Assembly: GCA_008508345.1 (NCBI GenBank)
Contig: QNGE01001279.1
Coordinates: 62,001 to 126,000, forward strand
Source: Paragonimus westermani
Taxonomy: Eukaryota > Platyhelminthes > Trematoda > Plagiorchiida > Troglotrematidae
Direction of reading: 5' to 3'
Length of the DNA: 64,000 nt
Part shown: piece after piece, positions 60,901 through 64,000 of the stretch
Position numbering within the stretch: the stretch's first letter is position 1
Layout: each line of letters starts with the position of its first letter
Notes under the pieces: generated by a model
The model's database searches: none
The model's input: only the letters and a program-made list of their open reading frames with translations
What the model was told of the DNA's origin: nothing
Program-made: the position numbers and the translations under genes

Positions 60901-63529
60901 TCGGCCGAACGTTCGAGAACTCGCACCTCCGACCTGACAATCCGCCACACTATCACTGTTGTTATTGCCAGGCCGGAGTTTGCAGCTTGCTGTGATGCGA
61001 TTGTAGTACAACCGACAGACCATGAGTTTTTCATACATTTACGACTGTTGCCAGATTCATGCTTTTATGTGGAAACCGTTGTATCCTAAAACAATTCTCT
61101 TCCCTAAAAAGTCTACCAAGGAACTAGATGTGCACAGACACTTTCAGTTCCCCTCAGTCTATGTTGATTCTACGAATCCTATGAATCCTTGAACAGATTA
61201 ACGGTGACAACATACCGGCCGATCTGAGTTCACAATAGGTCTTATACCTAGGATGGATGCATATAGACAAGTATGGTGTCGTGCGCATTCATTACGTATT
61301 TCTTGTCCTTCTTGTGGCACAGATGATTCAGGCACCTGACGTAAGCTTGGTGACATCAACTCAAAACATGTGAACTTCCTTAGTTCGCGCGGAATTTCCT
61401 TTCAAGCTGTGATATCACACCCATTACTACATTCGCCTGTTGGTGAATCTAGAACATTTAAACAGGATTGAGTAGGATTTTCCCTGCAGAAAACTTCCGA
61501 CCGCTTTCATCGGGAAAGTTTTCACTGACTAGATTATGTAAGTACTTACAGCACAACACAAGGGTTAACTAGAAATAATGTGTCACCGAACGCGATGTTG
61601 ACAGAAAATGTCCACCCACAAGAGTATCTTGGAGCGAAACAACACCGTTAGTGACCGCAGGTTAAAAATTAGTGTTGTTGCCTCAGGTAACCTCGTTTTT
61701 ATAAGTTTCCGTCATTCAGTGATGTACGATACCAGCTGTGTCCTAAACATCCTACACAGTGTGACCCAACGACTTCTCCCACGTTACACATTTGCCGCCG
61801 TATGTGTCAAATGCAGTCGTCGTTTAAAATTTACTTTGGGAATCAAGATTACCTCATTGATTCGAGCCTAGTTTCAGTATACCTCCGCTTATTAGCAAAC
61901 AGCGTGAGAGACAATTCGGTCTTTTCTGATGTCCAGTTGAACTCATATGCACTTACTGACGCCACTCCGTATAACGTAACCCAAAACATCAGTCGAAATT
62001 GTTCTTCAACAAACATCCTACTCAATACTCTTAAGGCCACTTGAGATCATGACTAGTTTAATGTCAAATTATCCGAAATCTGGAGTTCGGCTGCATTCTA
62101 ATTAGCGGGAGTTCATCTTTTATGCGACAAATGCCATACCAGCTGAAGTACGAAGCTGCGTATAAGGCTTACAAGCCTCCCGCATATACTTGGGTACCTA
62201 CCCAATTTACTGTATTATATGGTTCAAGGAGTGCATTGTCTTGAAGGGTTACTCGAACACTTGGAATCCGCCAGCCCTACCGTTAACCCTCACAATGATA
62301 TCACTGATGGGACTTGGGACAAATTTAATTATCTGAATGTGATGAGATACGTGAATAAATGATAGGAAGCGTAGGTTTGCCGAGTTAGGTAGGTAGGATA
62401 CATGTCGCGGAAAGGAAAGCATTGTCTTTTCACCATTTCAGAAAAACAAAAGTGTGTTCGTCAGTTTGTTGTGCTTTCGAGTCAGCCTTGTGTCAGTTGT
62501 GTTCATTCCATAAGTGGAATCGGCCCACCAACTTAGACAACCGCATCAAATACTGCACGGAACGCCCTCCATGTTATCTATAGCAAGGTTGACGGTGTTC
62601 GAATTCACGATGTACTGAAGTAGTGATAAGGGCCCTGTTGTCAAAAACCGGGAAGAAAATGTCACGGCAACTCTCCGAGTTCAGCCGTCGTTTGCTCGGT
62701 TGAACATATAAGCTGTACCAAAAAGGATAACACATTCTCTAAACTTCTCTGTAATTGTAGAGGACATTAGAGTGACATAATCAGACACATAATGCACTTT
62801 GTAATCCGCGCAGCCCAGTTGACTGGTTGTTTTTCAGGGTTGTATCATGATGAGGCGAGCTGAATTCTTGGGACGATAAGGCCAACATACTGAGCCAACT
62901 GGTAGCCAGAAGTTGCTAATTGGCAACCCGGTTCGTTTCCACTGTGGGATCTTCTACCAGGTGTTTTCAATCTAAGGTGGTGGAATACTGTTTCAAACGA
63001 TGGCCTCACGCTATCGCAACACTTGTTCAGTTCATGTCATGTCATGCGAACGATTTTGTCAAACTGAATAAAACCTTTCATAACAGTTAGTTAACGGAAT
63101 CGTGTTCAGACGAATACAACCGAATAAGCAACAAGAGGAGGGGTGTTTTAGATTTGCTATGCAGAAGACGAACACAGGATTTGAGTCAGCAATGGATATG
63201 TACCTTTGAGCAGTATACACAGGATAACAAGGAAGTCCGGCTGGTACAGGGATTCCGTTAGTCTGACTTTCAGCGTAAAAACTGAGACCTATTTTCCAGC
63301 TCACCGGGCTGCTTTCATGCTATCCAAGTGCAATGGTAGTCCAGGATTCTGTGATGCATGCAAACGTCGATTTGGACCAGCTTGCAAAAATTCGATCTGA
63401 TCGAACAGACGGAGTCTCTGACCGTTATCTTTTGCCAGTTTTTCTGTGCATCCCCTCGAGCATATGTAGCCGGTTCACTTCAGATTAAGTGTATCTAATA
63501 TCTTGTGTGTATAAAATTCCCGGTGAAAA
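60901..63529. other. No gene seen
   Basis: Frames at 61608-61871 and 61802-62044 overlap and lack motifs. Sequence just before 63530 may be a more decayed part of the Penelope-like fragment. Confidence 0.45.
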
Positions 63530-63790
63530 ACACAAGGGCGTCAAACACGTATCAACGAACACATACCGGAATGGCTTTTGAATTCGGGGGTCGGTTGTGC
63601 CGTCAGTGTCACTACAAAACACCTTCTACAGACCGGCCACTCAGTAGACCCCAGAGCGGCTTTCAGAGTGTTCCTTAGACCCAAGCTAAAGCGGTCTCTC
63701 AATATTTCGGAAGCTGTCGCAATACACCGACTGAATCCCTCTTTATGCGCTCAGAAACAGTTGGTGACTAACCTTTCACTATGTTGGTGA
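63530..63790 (+). pseudogene. Second Penelope-like element C-terminal fragment
   Basis: Plus-strand frame reads RINEHIPEWLLNSGVG, SVTTKHLLQTGHSVDP, AAFRVFL, ISEAVAIHRLNPSLCAQKQL and VTNLSLCW, then TGA. This is the end of the GIY-YIG domain and the terminal NP-LC-QK signature of Penelope-like elements, in one frame of about 85 codons. An in-frame TGA at 63524 and degenerate sequence before it mark the limit. The terminal W-stop pattern is the same as in the 16.37-kb copy. Better preserved than that copy, so probably younger. Confidence 0.85.
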
Positions 63791-64000
63791 GAATGCAACC
63801 GGTACTTTTTGTACAGTATTTCAGCTCTTGTTTGTTTTCTGTAGANATAAAGTGTATGTTAATTTCGCAAAAGTAACTGATGAGATGCAAACGAAATGTC
63901 ATTGAGCAAGACATGTTACATGCTACGTTTTGCTTTTTTCGAATTTATCGATGGGAACCGTTATTTCAAACATACATTTAGTTGATCAGAGTGGCCAATA

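Noticed and set aside
60569..60940. 123-codon minus-strand frame, Arg/Gly-rich
   Set aside because: Low complexity produced by the GC-rich duplicated island; no domain.
1..64000. CRISPR arrays, bacterial operons or prophage
   Set aside because: No regularly spaced repeats and no prokaryotic gene density; the spliced gene and SINEs show a eukaryotic genome.

Overview
The window looks like a piece of flatworm, probably trematode, nuclear genome. It holds one intron-rich gene on the + strand, with GT-AG introns of 1 to 8 kb. It also holds decayed non-LTR retrotransposons, Penelope-like element tails and several families of short tRNA-derived repeats. The taxon is inferred from gene architecture and repeat style only; no marker gene is present. 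There are two ambiguous bases (10271 and 63846).

Layout. Positions 1-19.9 kb carry no confident host exon. This part holds short repeats (5.68, 19.0 and 19.2 kb), two copies of an exact 72-bp sequence (1.81 and 11.89 kb; the second lies in an insertion flanked by 13-bp direct repeats), a frame-broken coding-like stretch at 8.8-9.3 kb, a GC-rich patch at 10.1-10.3 kb, and a back-to-back pair of minus-strand retroelement remnants at 14.56-17.30 kb (a LINE reverse transcriptase, then a Penelope-like C-terminus). Positions 19.94-59.69 kb hold the main gene, ten coding exons whose splice phases chain without a break into about 1,506 codons. It encodes an N-terminal Ig (I-set) domain, a roughly 1,000-residue Ser/Thr-rich, probably disordered linker, and a C-terminal protein kinase domain of the MLCK/titin/DAPK-like part of the CAMK group. 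Its introns carry another LINE remnant (32.7-33.6 kb), SINE copies (20.7, 38.3, 39.1, 40.0, 40.2, 45.9, 54.1-54.8 and 58.6 kb) and a long inverted repeat (49.9-50.3 kb). Downstream, 60.5-60.9 kb is a GC-rich island with an imperfect internal duplication. A second Penelope-like C-terminal fragment lies at 63.5-63.8 kb.

I did not find a convincing new multi-gene system. The most notable item is the kinase itself: one Ig domain joined to a kinase by a very long linker, with no visible Fn3 domain and an unusually short tail after the kinase domain. Every exon call comes from reading frame, splice signals and motif recognition; no transcript or database evidence was available.
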